Positions 41,661 through 50,329 of a DNA stretch of 51,115 bases are shown piece after piece. Position numbers and translations under genes: made by a program. Source of the stretch: Oceanococcus sp041624435 (GTDB lineage: Bacteria; Pseudomonadota; Gammaproteobacteria; Nevskiales; Oceanococcaceae). The stretch's first letter is position 1. Every line of letters starts with the position of its first letter. Under the pieces are notes generated by a model, which saw only the letters and a list, made by a program, of their open reading frames with translations, ran no database searches and had not been told where the DNA came from. Location: NCBI GenBank assembly GCA_041624435.1, contig JBFJVB010000008.1, positions 1-51,115 on the forward strand. The letters run 5' to 3'.

Positions 41661-44600
41661 ATGAACAAGCAATTCCTGATCGCCGGCGGCATGCTGGTCA
41701 GCGCCCTGACACAGGCTTCGGTACCGGCATCGCACGAGATCACGGCGCCCACCGCCCCGGGCGAATCAATCACCCTGGAATGGACCGGCAGCTCCCTGCC
41801 CGGCGCGCATGGGAATCTCAGCCCGGTGAATCCCGACGATCCGGATCCGTTCGATCTGCTGACCCATGCCTGCCCGCCGCCAGTCGGCCTGGATGATGGG
41901 CATCTCATCAAGCTCACCGTGCCGCAAGGCGCTTACGATACTGTGCAGCTCAACTTCGACTTTCATATCGAATGGGATGAGGGCACGGCCGTGGCGGCCG
42001 GATTGTCAGTCCCGGATCTGGTGCTCAGCGTCTACGATGGCCTGACGCTGCTGGGCAGCAGCGACGGCGCCAGCCCGCAGGAATACGTGGGTCTGCAAGA
42101 TCTGCCCAGCGGCAGCTATACCGCGGTGGTCTGTCCGTTTCTGGCCGCCCTGCCCACGGACTACCGCGGCCGTTTGACCCTGAGTGCACAGGGTGCGGCC
42201 AGCTGCGAGCTTCCGCCGACCCAGGCCAGGGCGCATGCGGCGCCCCTGCCAGGCACCAGCCCGGGCTGGCAGGCCGAGCTCAACAGCTTGCCCGATTTCG
42301 ATGTCTTTCAGGCCGAAGCCGACGCCCGGCAGGCCGCCGTACCAGAACTCGGCTTTGCCGGTCGCCTCCAGTCGCCGCTGTTCGATCCCAGCCTGGGCCA
42401 ACCTACCTTTCTGTGGGCGCAGCGCGCCCCGCAGCCGGCCGCGGTCGGTCCGCTGGCGAACGAGCGCGAACTGCTGATCGCCCGCGCCCGCGCGCATCTG
42501 GCGCATGAAGCCAAGAACCTGCGACTCAGCCCGGCCATGCTCCGCGACGCGGCAGTCGTCAACGCCCAGTTCAACGGCGCTGGACCGGCCGTGGTGCGCT
42601 TTCGCCAACGCGTCAACGGCCTGGAAGTGCATTCACGCTACCTGAATGTGTTGCTGGACCGCCGCTATGTACCGATTGCGGTATCGGGCTATTTCGCCAC
42701 CGATTACGAGCCGCAGATCACCGCGGCCACGCCCGCAACCCTGAGCGCCCCGCAAGCCATTGCCGCCGCCTGGCAGCATCTGGGCGGTTCACTCGAGGCC
42801 TCGGCGCTGAGCTTGCGGCGCGACCAGGGGGAATACCAGTGGTACGCCGCGCCGCCCCTGTCCGGCAGCCATGAATTCGAGCGCGACCCGCGCAGCCGGG
42901 CGGTGTATTTCGCCCGCCCGGGTCGGCTGGAACGCGCCTACTATGTGGAACTGCTGGCCCGGGCGCGCGCCAATGGCGAATTGATCGCCTATGCGCTGCT
43001 GGTTTCGGCCGAGAGCGGCGAGATCCTCAAGCGCAAGAATCTGACCGCGCATGCCAGCTTCAACTACCGCGTATTCGCCCAGGACAGCGACCCGTATCAG
43101 CCCTTCGATATGCCCAGGGGCAACGGCTACACGCCCTTTCCCGGCAGCAGCCCGGACGAAGACCTGCCCCTGCTGAGCGCCGCCACCGCCCTGGTCAGCC
43201 TGGAGTCCGGGCCGATCAGCACCGGCGATCCCTGGCTGGCCGAGGGAGCGGACACGACGGTCGGCAATAATGTGCAGGCTTGCCTGGATTACTTCGATCC
43301 GGTATTGAGTAACGCAATCGCTCATCCCCTGAATCGCTGCCATCCCGAAGCCGGCGATCAATACGGTCAGACCAATGGCCCGAACAGCTTCGATTATGCC
43401 CTGCAAGCCGATGATGACCCGGCCGGCGCCGAGGCCGGTATGGCCGCGGTGGTGAGCCTGTTCTACACCGTCAACTGGTTGCACGACTGGTGGTATGACC
43501 ACGGTTTCGATGAAGCCTCGGGCAATGCCCAGAGCGACAACTACGGCCGCGGCGGCGAAGCTGGCGATCCGATCCTGGCCCAGGGCCAGGACGCCTCCGA
43601 CCGCAACAACGCGAATATGGCCACCCCGGCAGATGGCAGCTCCCCGGTCATGCAACAGTATCTGTTCGATGGCCCGCTAACGGGCGATGTCCGGACACTG
43701 ACGCCACGCCAGAGCCACAATATGAAATTCAGCGTGGCCAGTTGGAGCGCCCCTGCGTTCGATGTGAGCGCGGCCGTGGTGCTGGCCGATGAGGCCATGG
43801 GACCGTCGCCCAGCGATGGCTGTGGCGAATCCGACCCGGCGCTGGGCCTGATCACCTCACCGGCGCTGCCACCACAGGCCAATATGCTCGGCGCAATCGC
43901 CTTGATCGACCGGGGCAGCTGTAATTTCAGCACCAAGGCCCAGTATGCCAGCTTGTCCGGGGCGCAAGCCCTGGTGGTGGTGAACAACACCGCGGAAGAC
44001 CCCATACCGATGAGCAACGGCGATATTCCGGTCGATCAGGCCGGCACTCCGACCGATCCGCTGTATCAGATTCCCACGATCATGATCCGCCAGGCCGATG
44101 GCGAGCTGATCAAAGCCCTGCTGGCGCAGGGTGAGGTGACGATGCGGGTGCAGCGCATTGCCACACCCGACCTGGACGGCACCCTGGACAACCAGATCAT
44201 TGCCCATGAGTTCTACCATTACGTGCACCACCGCCTGACCGATTCCAGCACCCAGCAGACCGGCGGCATGAGCGAGGGCTGGGGCGATGTCAGCAGCCTG
44301 ATGCTGTCGGTACGGCCCGACGATGTGCTGATTCCGGGCAACGCGGACTACTCGGGCGCCTACGGCCTGGCCACGTATACCGAAAAGGACTACTACAGGG
44401 GCATTCGACGCTTCCCCTACTCCACCGATTTCGCGATAAACCCCCTCACCTTCAAGCATATTGCGCAAGGCGAGCCGACCCCCGATGGGGAGCCCGGCGA
44501 CAGGAACTCCGAAGTGCACGCGGCCGGCGAAATCTGGGCCAATATGCTCTGGGAGTGCTACGCCGCCCTGCTCATCGATCCGCGGCACAGTTTCGCCCAG

Positions 44601-44996
44601 GCCCAGCAACGCATGAAGGACTACATCATCGGCGGCCTGAAAATGACCCCGGCCGATGCCACCTACACCGAAGCCCGCGATGCCATCCTGGCCGTCGCCT
44701 ACGCGACGGACTATGGCGACTACGCTCATTGCTCCGCCGGCTTCGCCAAGCGTGGTGCGGGGCTTAATGCCCGCTCGCCGGCACGCTCCAGCGTGGACCT
44801 GGTTGGCGTGCGCGAAGATTACGCGCCCTTCGTCTGTCCCGCCGACACCATTACCGCCCCGGCAACAGCACGAACCGACGCGCTGCCGCTGCGCGGTGGG
44901 GCGCTGGGATGGCCGGTGCTGGTACTGCTCCTGGCATTAGGGTTGCTCGTTCGGGGCTGGCGCGAGCACAACCGGGCGGATCGCCGGCTTCAATGA
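41661..44996 (+). CDS. M36 (fungalysin-type) metallopeptidase with PA insert and GlyGly-CTERM-like tail
   Basis: A 1111-residue secreted zinc protease. It has a signal peptide (cleavage near ALTQA), a PPC-like beta-domain (about 25-170), an FTP/PepSY-type propeptide (about 240-440) and an M36 catalytic region with HEFYH (849-853) and a downstream zinc-ligand Glu872 in GMSEGWGD. A PA domain (about 690-810) is inserted before the zinc site. The C-terminus reads LPLRGGALG, then a hydrophobic stretch and RGWREHNRADRR, which looks like a GlyGly-CTERM sorting signal. ATG 41661 is preferred to the codon at 41619 because it begins the signal peptide. A TAGAAT box lies about 41 bases upstream. Confidence 0.92.
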   Translation: MNKQFLIAGGMLVSALTQASVPASHEITAPTAPGESITLEWTGSSLPGAHGNLSPVNPDDPDPFDLLTHACPPPVGLDDGHLIKLTVPQGAYDTVQLNFDFHIEWDEGTAVAAGLSVPDLVLSVYDGLTLLGSSDGASPQEYVGLQDLPSGSYTAVVCPFLAALPTDYRGRLTLSAQGAASCELPPTQARAHAAPLPGTSPGWQAELNSLPDFDVFQAEADARQAAVPELGFAGRLQSPLFDPSLGQPTFLWAQRAPQPAAVGPLANERELLIARARAHLAHEAKNLRLSPAMLRDAAVVNAQFNGAGPAVVRFRQRVNGLEVHSRYLNVLLDRRYVPIAVSGYFATDYEPQITAATPATLSAPQAIAAAWQHLGGSLEASALSLRRDQGEYQWYAAPPLSGSHEFERDPRSRAVYFARPGRLERAYYVELLARARANGELIAYALLVSAESGEILKRKNLTAHASFNYRVFAQDSDPYQPFDMPRGNGYTPFPGSSPDEDLPLLSAATALVSLESGPISTGDPWLAEGADTTVGNNVQACLDYFDPVLSNAIAHPLNRCHPEAGDQYGQTNGPNSFDYALQADDDPAGAEAGMAAVVSLFYTVNWLHDWWYDHGFDEASGNAQSDNYGRGGEAGDPILAQGQDASDRNNANMATPADGSSPVMQQYLFDGPLTGDVRTLTPRQSHNMKFSVASWSAPAFDVSAAVVLADEAMGPSPSDGCGESDPALGLITSPALPPQANMLGAIALIDRGSCNFSTKAQYASLSGAQALVVVNNTAEDPIPMSNGDIPVDQAGTPTDPLYQIPTIMIRQADGELIKALLAQGEVTMRVQRIATPDLDGTLDNQIIAHEFYHYVHHRLTDSSTQQTGGMSEGWGDVSSLMLSVRPDDVLIPGNADYSGAYGLATYTEKDYYRGIRRFPYSTDFAINPLTFKHIAQGEPTPDGEPGDRNSEVHAAGEIWANMLWECYAALLIDPRHSFAQAQQRMKDYIIGGLKMTPADATYTEARDAILAVAYATDYGDYAHCSAGFAKRGAGLNARSPARSSVDLVGVREDYAPFVCPADTITAPATARTDALPLRGGALGWPVLVLLLALGLLVRGWREHNRADRRLQ

Positions 44997-45039
44997 CTCA
45001 GAATTATTCGGGGTCTGGGTTCAAGCGATGCAGCCGGTT

Positions 45040-45921
45040 TCATTCGCTGTGTGACCCTTCCGTTGCGTCTCGGTGGACCAGGACCGCGCACGGCGCGGAG
45101 CGTAAGACCCGTTCGGTCACACTGCCCAGCAACATCCGCTGCAAAACGCCCAGACCGCGGCTGCCCATTACGATCAAGTCGACATCACTTTCACGGGCGT
45201 GCTCGACGATCTGGGTGTGCGGCCGGCCCATCGCGACCAGCGTTTCAATGTCCTGTGAAAAACCCTCGTTCGCGAACATCTTGTCGAACTGTTCGCGGGC
45301 CCAGTCACGATCGTCTTGCTCGGCCCGATACAAATAATACGGCGATAAAGTTGTGTTATCGAACACGTGGATTGCGGTGATACGAGTCTGACCCGCTGTG
45401 GCCATTCGTTCAGCTGCACGCAAAGCGGCCACTGACTCGGGCGAAAAATCCACGCCCACGAAAATGTGCCGAAAACCATCTGTCGGCCTTCCATGCTGCT
45501 GCCCGACGACAAGCGCGGACACGTCCGCGAGGCGGACCACCTCGGCAGCAACGCTGCCCAAGAAGAAACGCTGAATACCGGTACGGCAATGACTGCCCAG
45601 CACCAGCAGGTCCACGCCATGCGTTTGCGCATAATCCCGAATCGCTGCAGGGGGCGATTCACTCCACAACACGGTCGTCGCCGCGGAGCATGCCAGGCCA
45701 CTCACGGACGCCACAAGCTTGTCGGTCACTGCTTTCCTTTGCTCGGGCGTCAGCTCCATCGATACCGGCCAGCCAACAACACCATTGACCGACAGCGCAT
45801 CGGCTTGCACATGAACCACGTGCAACTGTGCGCCATACCGCAACGCAAGGTATTCGCCGTACTGCAAGGCCGCCGATGCGGCTTCGGAATAGTCTGTAGC
45901 GACCAGCACTTTCTCAAACAA
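45040..45921 (-). CDS. Tandem universal stress protein (UspA-type, two domains)
   Basis: A 293-residue protein of two Usp domains. The first (1-140) has VLVATDYSEAA and LGSHCRTGIQRFFLGSVAAEV; the second (about 150-285) has HIFVGVDFSPES and MGSRGLGVLQRMLLGSVTERV. Both keep the GxxG...G(S/T) ATP-binding pattern, with a degenerate first Gly loop in domain 1. Such tandem Usps support anaerobic or starvation survival. The start is TTG 45921 with AAGGG seven bases upstream. A perfect FNR/Anr box is centred about 68 bases before the start, so induction by low oxygen is strongly suggested. Confidence 0.93.
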   Translation of the reverse strand: MFEKVLVATDYSEAASAALQYGEYLALRYGAQLHVVHVQADALSVNGVVGWPVSMELTPEQRKAVTDKLVASVSGLACSAATTVLWSESPPAAIRDYAQTHGVDLLVLGSHCRTGIQRFFLGSVAAEVVRLADVSALVVGQQHGRPTDGFRHIFVGVDFSPESVAALRAAERMATAGQTRITAIHVFDNTTLSPYYLYRAEQDDRDWAREQFDKMFANEGFSQDIETLVAMGRPHTQIVEHARESDVDLIVMGSRGLGVLQRMLLGSVTERVLRSAPCAVLVHRDATEGSHSE

Positions 45922-45954
45922 TTTGCTGCCCTTTGTTCAACCGCTGCCAGCAGC

Positions 45955-45996
45955 AGTCTAAATCCACCGGCATTGAGCCGCGTTGATCTGTATCAA
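45955..45996 (-). promoter_or_regulatory. FNR/Anr-dependent promoter of the universal stress gene
   Basis: TTGAT-N4-ATCAA at 45983-45996 is a perfect FNR/Anr box. A -10-like TAGACT on the reverse strand at 45955-45960 would put the transcription start near 45948. The box is then centred at -41.5, the class II activator position, and the leader is about 27 bases. Confidence 0.75.
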
Positions 45997-45997
45997 T

Positions 45998-46009
45998 GCC
46001 CCTAGGGGC
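45998..46009. repeat. 12-bp perfect palindrome GCCCCTAGGGGC
   Basis: A perfect palindrome two bases upstream of the FNR box (reverse-strand view). It could be a second regulator site or mark the edge of the anomalous segment that follows. Confidence 0.35.
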
Positions 46010-46514
46010 GCCACCGTCGAACTTGTCCGGCCCTTTCGCCGGCAGCTCCCACGTAGAGATGAAAATCAATCTGGATTCAGAGGTTAGAAAACTGGACTAG
46101 GCATGGCTAAATCTGGGTTTGTTTCACGCCACCGAGCTAAAGCTGGATTTGCCGATTCAGCCTGCCACATGGCCACTGAGATATTCCCGGATTTACCTAC
46201 CAGGCAATCACCCAAGGCTTTTCTGGACATGAAGCTTCCGTGCGGCGTCGGTTATCCGGCACCGCACATTTTTGCTCCTAGGGTTTCGGGCAACTGGATC
46301 TCGTCCGCTTCCATAGTCACGCCGATTTTATTTCTGAGGTTTGAACCTCGAATTGCTCTGCCAGGCCATGCGCGCACCGGCAGCCCTGGCCCCTGGTGCA
46401 TCACATCGGGCGTTGCAGACCAGCATCCATCTGGCCGTATCGGGTGCCAAAGGGCCTCATGCCCGCCGCCTTCAGGCCGGCTCTCCAGGAGCGCCCCGAG
46501 ATTTCACTCCGCCA
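46010..46514. other. Gene-free segment of about 500 bases, partly AT-rich
   Basis: No convincing gene was found on either strand. Open frames crossing it have unusual composition and no start signals. Bases 46061-46120 are only about 40 percent G+C, in a window where genes look to be above 60 percent. It contains the phased CTGGATT-like repeats, a GAGGTT-TG-AACCTC inverted repeat at 46336-46349, and the region leading to the LolA-like gene promoter. A remnant of a mobile element or of transferred DNA is possible. Confidence 0.5.
46071..46149 (+). repeat. Phased CTGGATT-like direct repeats
   Basis: CTGGATT (46071), CTGGACT (46092), CTGGGTT (46113) and CTGGATT (46143) occur with spacings of 21, 21 and 30 bases, and a looser copy is at 46223. 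Multiple short repeats at about 20-base intervals are typical of transposase-binding ends of IS21-like elements, but no transposase gene or second end is visible. Confidence 0.35.
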
Positions 46515-46560
46515 TTGTTGCAACGCAACAAATCAGCTATGCTAGACCTTTGTTTGTTGC
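46515..46560 (+). promoter_or_regulatory. Promoter with TTGTTGC-AAC-GCAACAA operator before the LolA-like gene
   Basis: A perfect 7+3+7 palindrome lies at 46515-46531, and a third TTGTTGC half-site is at 46554-46560. TTGTTG (46515-46520) and TATGCT (46539-46544), 18 bases apart, make a plausible sigma-70 promoter, so the palindrome covers the -35. The start site would be near 46551, about 21 bases before the ATG. This is a repressor- or activator-type arrangement. Confidence 0.5.
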
Positions 46561-46571
46561 GGTGCAGCATT

Positions 46572-47372
46572 ATGCGTTACCTGTCTTTACTTCTTATCTC
46601 TCTGATTTCATTGAATTTGCACGCTCAGGCTCCGGCCAGCGACCCCGCCGAGTCGGTGTCGGCGTGCATGCGCGGCAATCTGCCCCGGGAATTTTCCGTG
46701 GAAGACTTCGTGCTGATTTCTTCCACCCAAGGCGGCTCCAGGGAAGTGATCTCCGGGCAGATCTACTTCTCGCGTGAAACCCGCGGCGGTGAATTGGGCC
46801 TGGCTCGGGCGATGATGCGGATCTCGGCTCCAGCGCCGTTGCGCAACTCGGCCTATCTGATGATTGAAACCGATGACTACCTGCGCGACGGCATGTTTGT
46901 GTATCTGCCTGCGGTCAACCGGGTGCGTCGGGTCAGCGGCACGTTTGCCGATGGCCGCCTGTTCGGCACCGATATCTCCTACTTCGAATTCAAACAGTTT
47001 CGCGGTGCCTTTGGCGATATGAATGCACGGCTGATCGGCTCGGAAACGCATCAGGGCCGCAGCGTCCAGCGCATGCGCTACACGGCCAAGAGTGCCGACG
47101 AGAGCCAGTACAGCCATGTTGACGCCCTGGTTGATGACACGTCCTGTCTGCCGCTGCGTGTCGAATTTTTCGGCGACGGTCGCGTGCGCAAACAGCTGGA
47201 AGTGCCGGTCGACGCCATCGTCGCGGATGGAACGCGCTGGTATATGCGGGAGTTCAGCGTGCTGGATCTGGACCGGCAGAGCCGGACCACGGTCAACACC
47301 ACCGGATTCAGCAGCAGCAAGGATCTGCCCGAACGCCTGTTTCATCCCAAGTTCTTCCACAGCGCGTTCTGA
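46572..47372 (+). CDS. LolA-like outer-membrane lipoprotein-sorting protein (RND partner)
   Basis: A 266-residue exported protein. The signal peptide is MRYLSLLLISLISLNLHA. The mature domain has the LolA-like half-barrel pattern seen in proteins paired with MMPL exporters: YLMIETDDYLRDGMFVYLP, VRRVSGTFADGRLFGTDISY and FRGAFGDMNARLIGSE. Such proteins are thought to carry lipid between the RND pump and the outer membrane. ATG 46572 was chosen because upstream in-frame codons do not encode a signal peptide. A palindromic operator overlaps the promoter. The MMPL gene follows after 179 bases containing one hairpin. Confidence 0.83.
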   Translation: MRYLSLLLISLISLNLHAQAPASDPAESVSACMRGNLPREFSVEDFVLISSTQGGSREVISGQIYFSRETRGGELGLARAMMRISAPAPLRNSAYLMIETDDYLRDGMFVYLPAVNRVRRVSGTFADGRLFGTDISYFEFKQFRGAFGDMNARLIGSETHQGRSVQRMRYTAKSADESQYSHVDALVDDTSCLPLRVEFFGDGRVRKQLEVPVDAIVADGTRWYMREFSVLDLDRQSRTTVNTTGFSSSKDLPERLFHPKFFHSAF

Positions 47373-47406
47373 GGCTAGCGGACAGAACTGCGGTAAACGG
47401 TTCAGC

Positions 47407-47428
47407 CCGGCGGTCTGATGGCCGCCGG
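47407..47428 (+). repeat. Hairpin CCGGCGG-N8-CCGCCGG
   Basis: A perfect seven-base stem with an eight-base loop lies 35 bases after the LolA-like stop. No T tract follows, so it is unlikely to end transcription. It may protect the upstream mRNA end and shift the ratio of periplasmic carrier to pump. Confidence 0.35.
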
Positions 47429-47551
47429 TTCGCCTGGCCCGCAGCACGCCTACTACGGCGCGGTGAACCGTGTGCCTGAACCAGCCTGCCACGAGCACAG
47501 TGGAGGCCAAGACGCCATAATCTGAGCTTTGTTGGACATTCAGGTGGTGGC

Positions 47552-50329
47552 ATGACTTCTCTGACCGGCGCCCTGCTACGCCGCATCGAGCCTCTGGTCT
47601 ATGGCCGGCGGGGGCGCGTCGCATCCAGCCTGTTCCTGCTGCTCGGCACCGTCGTACTGGGCTGGCAGGCCTTGCAGCTTCGCCCGGATGCAAGTTTCGA
47701 GAAGAACATTCCGCTGGACCACCCGAACATGCAGGTGCTGCGCCAGTACCACGCCGCTTTCGGCGGCGCCAATACGGTCCTGGTCGCCCTGGTCCAGGAT
47801 TCGGGCGACATCTATAACGCGGCCTTTCTGCGGGCGCTGGAAGCCGCCACCACCGAAGTCACCTTCATCCCGGGCATCGATCGCAGCCGGGTGTCCTCCC
47901 TGTTCACCCGCAACATCAGTTTCATCGAGGTGGATGAGGAGGGTTTCGCCGGGGACAATGTGGTTCCGCCCGACTACGCTCCCAGCCCCGAGATGTTCGA
48001 TCTCATCCGGCTGAATGTGGGCAAGGCGGGCCTGATTGGCCGCATGGTCAGCCTGGATCAGCGCGGGGCCATGGTCAGCGCCGAGGTGCTGGAACATGAT
48101 CCGGTCAGCGGACATCCCGCTGATCTGGTGAAGCTCGCGGCGCAACTCGAACAGCAGGTCCGGCAGCGGCTGACCCAGCCGACACGGTATGAGTTGGTCG
48201 CCCGCCATGCCCTGCCGGACTTCGCCGCCGGGGACGTCATCGGCAGTGTGTATACAGCGCCAGGCTGGATGCACCGCTGGACCGACTATCCGGCCCGGAT
48301 TAGCGACGCGGACGGCCAGATCCGCAACCTGCGAGTCAGCGGCCATGATCTGCTGGTGCGGCCCGCGCCGAATCCCGACTACATGCCGGGCCTGAGCGTG
48401 CATATCATCGGCTTTACCAGCGTCGTCGGCGCCGTCGCGGCCGCCACCGCGCAGGTTCTGGGGTTTTTTCTGCTGACGGTGGTACTCAGCATGCTGGCCC
48501 TGCGCTGGTATCTGGGCAGCAGCAAGCTGGCCCTGTTACCCCTGATCTGCTCCCTGGTCGCGGTGATCTGGGAATTCGGCCTGTTGCAGCTACTCGGCTA
48601 TGGCCTGGACCCGTTTGCCATCCTGGTGCCTTTCCTGGTCATGGCCGTATCCACCTCCCATGGGGTTCAGTACGTGAACCGCTGGGCGGATGAGATTGCC
48701 GACGGCAGAACTTCCCAGGAGGCTTCGCTGGCGACCTTTCGCCGCCTGTTCATTCCCGGTGCGATTGCGCTGTTGACCAACATCGCCGGGTTCATGACGA
48801 TTTACCTGGTCCCGATCGATGCGGTACGCGAAATGGCGATCAATGCCAGTCTGGGCATGCTGGCGGTACTGGTCACCAACAAGCTGATGATGCCGATCTG
48901 GCTGGCCCGGCTTCGGGTCACCGATGTGCAGGCCTTCCAGCAGCACCGGAGCCGGACCGAACAAGCCGGCGACAAGCTGTGGCGGCAACTGGCCCGGGTG
49001 ACCGACCCGCCGATCGCCGCCACGCTGGTGCTCAGTTCAGTCGCGGTCCTGCTGGCCTGTCTGTGGCTGCAGCAGGACCGCATCATCGGCGATGCCCAGG
49101 CCGGCGTGCCGGAGCTGCGCCCGGACTCGACCTATAACCAGGATGTGCGGGCCATATTGCAACACTTCTCCCTGGGCACCGACGTCCTGAAAATCATCGC
49201 CGAAACCGGCCCGGACTCCTGCATCCAGTTCGAGCCCCTGGACCAGGTCGATCGCTTCGCCTGGCGGATCCGCAATACCGCCGGGGTCAGTTCCGTCGTC
49301 ACCGCGGTCGACGTGGCCAAGCAGATCTACGCGGCAATGAACGAGAACAACCCACATTTTGCGGTCCTGCCCCGGAATCGCTATGCGCTGGTGCTGGCCA
49401 CCACGCCCATCGAAAGCTCCTCCGGCCTGCTGAATTACAGTTGCACCGCGATGCCGGTGATCGTTTTTGCCACTGACCACAAGGCGACCACGATTGCCCG
49501 GATCGTGGCCGACGCAGAGCGCTATAACGCGCGCAATGCCGAAGAGTTTTTCCGCACGCCGCGCGAATCCGACCCGGAATATTGCCGCGCCCAGACCGGA
49601 CTGCGCCGGCATATCGGCCAGCTCGAGACCGACCAGCGCCGTTTGCTCGATCAACAGGTACTCGGCGGCATGAGCGAGCATCAAGCCCGGCAGAGCCCGC
49701 CCTTTCAAGCCCTGGATCAGGACATCGCCGTCGCCCAGACGCAACTGAGCGAGATGGACCTGCCCTGCCCGGTCCACTTTGCCCTGGCGACCGGCAATCT
49801 GGGGGTCATGGCGGCCACCAATGAAGTGGTCGAGGCCAAGGAATGGCCTGCGCTGTTCTGGGTCTACGCCGTGGTGGGCGCCCTGCTGCTGGTGTCCTAT
49901 CACTCCGTGACCGCCTGGCTGGTCATCGGCATCCCGCTGTTCATGGTGTCGATTCTGGCCAATGCGCTGATGGCGCAACTGGGTATCGGACTCAAGGTCG
50001 CCACCCTACCGGTGGTCACCCTGGCGGTCGGTCTGGGCGTGGATTACGGCATCTATATCTACGATGTCCTGCAGCGCAAATTCACCGGCACGGTCGACCT
50101 GCGCACCGCCTATTTCGAAACCCTGCGGGAGACCGGCAAGGCGGTGGTGTTCACCGGTCTGGTGCTGGCCGGCACCGTGGCCACCTGGCTGTTGTCCGGC
50201 CTGCAGTTTCAACGTGATATGGGTCTGCTGCTGGTGTGCATGTTCACTGCCAATATGCTCGGCGCGGTGCTGCTGTGTCCCGCGTATTGCCGCTTCCTGC
50301 TGAAACCCTCCGCGCCGTCAGGCCCATGA
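47552..50329 (+). CDS. RND-superfamily MMPL-type lipid exporter
   Basis: A 925-residue RND permease with the 1+5+1+5 TM layout and two large periplasmic loops. TM4/TM10-like segments include FLVMAVSTSHGVQYVNRW and VGLGVDYGIYIYDVLQRKF; the acidic pair in GVDYG is a likely proton relay site. The group includes HpnN and sterol or hydrocarbon exporters that work with LolA-like carriers. The second loop holds DSCIQFEPLDQ and several cysteines (PEYCRAQ, DLPCPVHF) that may form disulfides. It lies between the LolA-like gene and a sterol-desaturase-family gene, which it overlaps by ATGA. The substrate is probably a lipid. Confidence 0.9.
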   Translation: MTSLTGALLRRIEPLVYGRRGRVASSLFLLLGTVVLGWQALQLRPDASFEKNIPLDHPNMQVLRQYHAAFGGANTVLVALVQDSGDIYNAAFLRALEAATTEVTFIPGIDRSRVSSLFTRNISFIEVDEEGFAGDNVVPPDYAPSPEMFDLIRLNVGKAGLIGRMVSLDQRGAMVSAEVLEHDPVSGHPADLVKLAAQLEQQVRQRLTQPTRYELVARHALPDFAAGDVIGSVYTAPGWMHRWTDYPARISDADGQIRNLRVSGHDLLVRPAPNPDYMPGLSVHIIGFTSVVGAVAAATAQVLGFFLLTVVLSMLALRWYLGSSKLALLPLICSLVAVIWEFGLLQLLGYGLDPFAILVPFLVMAVSTSHGVQYVNRWADEIADGRTSQEASLATFRRLFIPGAIALLTNIAGFMTIYLVPIDAVREMAINASLGMLAVLVTNKLMMPIWLARLRVTDVQAFQQHRSRTEQAGDKLWRQLARVTDPPIAATLVLSSVAVLLACLWLQQDRIIGDAQAGVPELRPDSTYNQDVRAILQHFSLGTDVLKIIAETGPDSCIQFEPLDQVDRFAWRIRNTAGVSSVVTAVDVAKQIYAAMNENNPHFAVLPRNRYALVLATTPIESSSGLLNYSCTAMPVIVFATDHKATTIARIVADAERYNARNAEEFFRTPRESDPEYCRAQTGLRRHIGQLETDQRRLLDQQVLGGMSEHQARQSPPFQALDQDIAVAQTQLSEMDLPCPVHFALATGNLGVMAATNEVVEAKEWPALFWVYAVVGALLLVSYHSVTAWLVIGIPLFMVSILANALMAQLGIGLKVATLPVVTLAVGLGVDYGIYIYDVLQRKFTGTVDLRTAYFETLRETGKAVVFTGLVLAGTVATWLLSGLQFQRDMGLLLVCMFTANMLGAVLLCPAYCRFLLKPSAPSGP

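Noticed and set aside
46103..46777. 224-codon forward open frame entering the LolA-like gene
   Set aside because: It has no ribosome site, an odd composition and a second half in the wrong frame of a clear signal-peptide protein.
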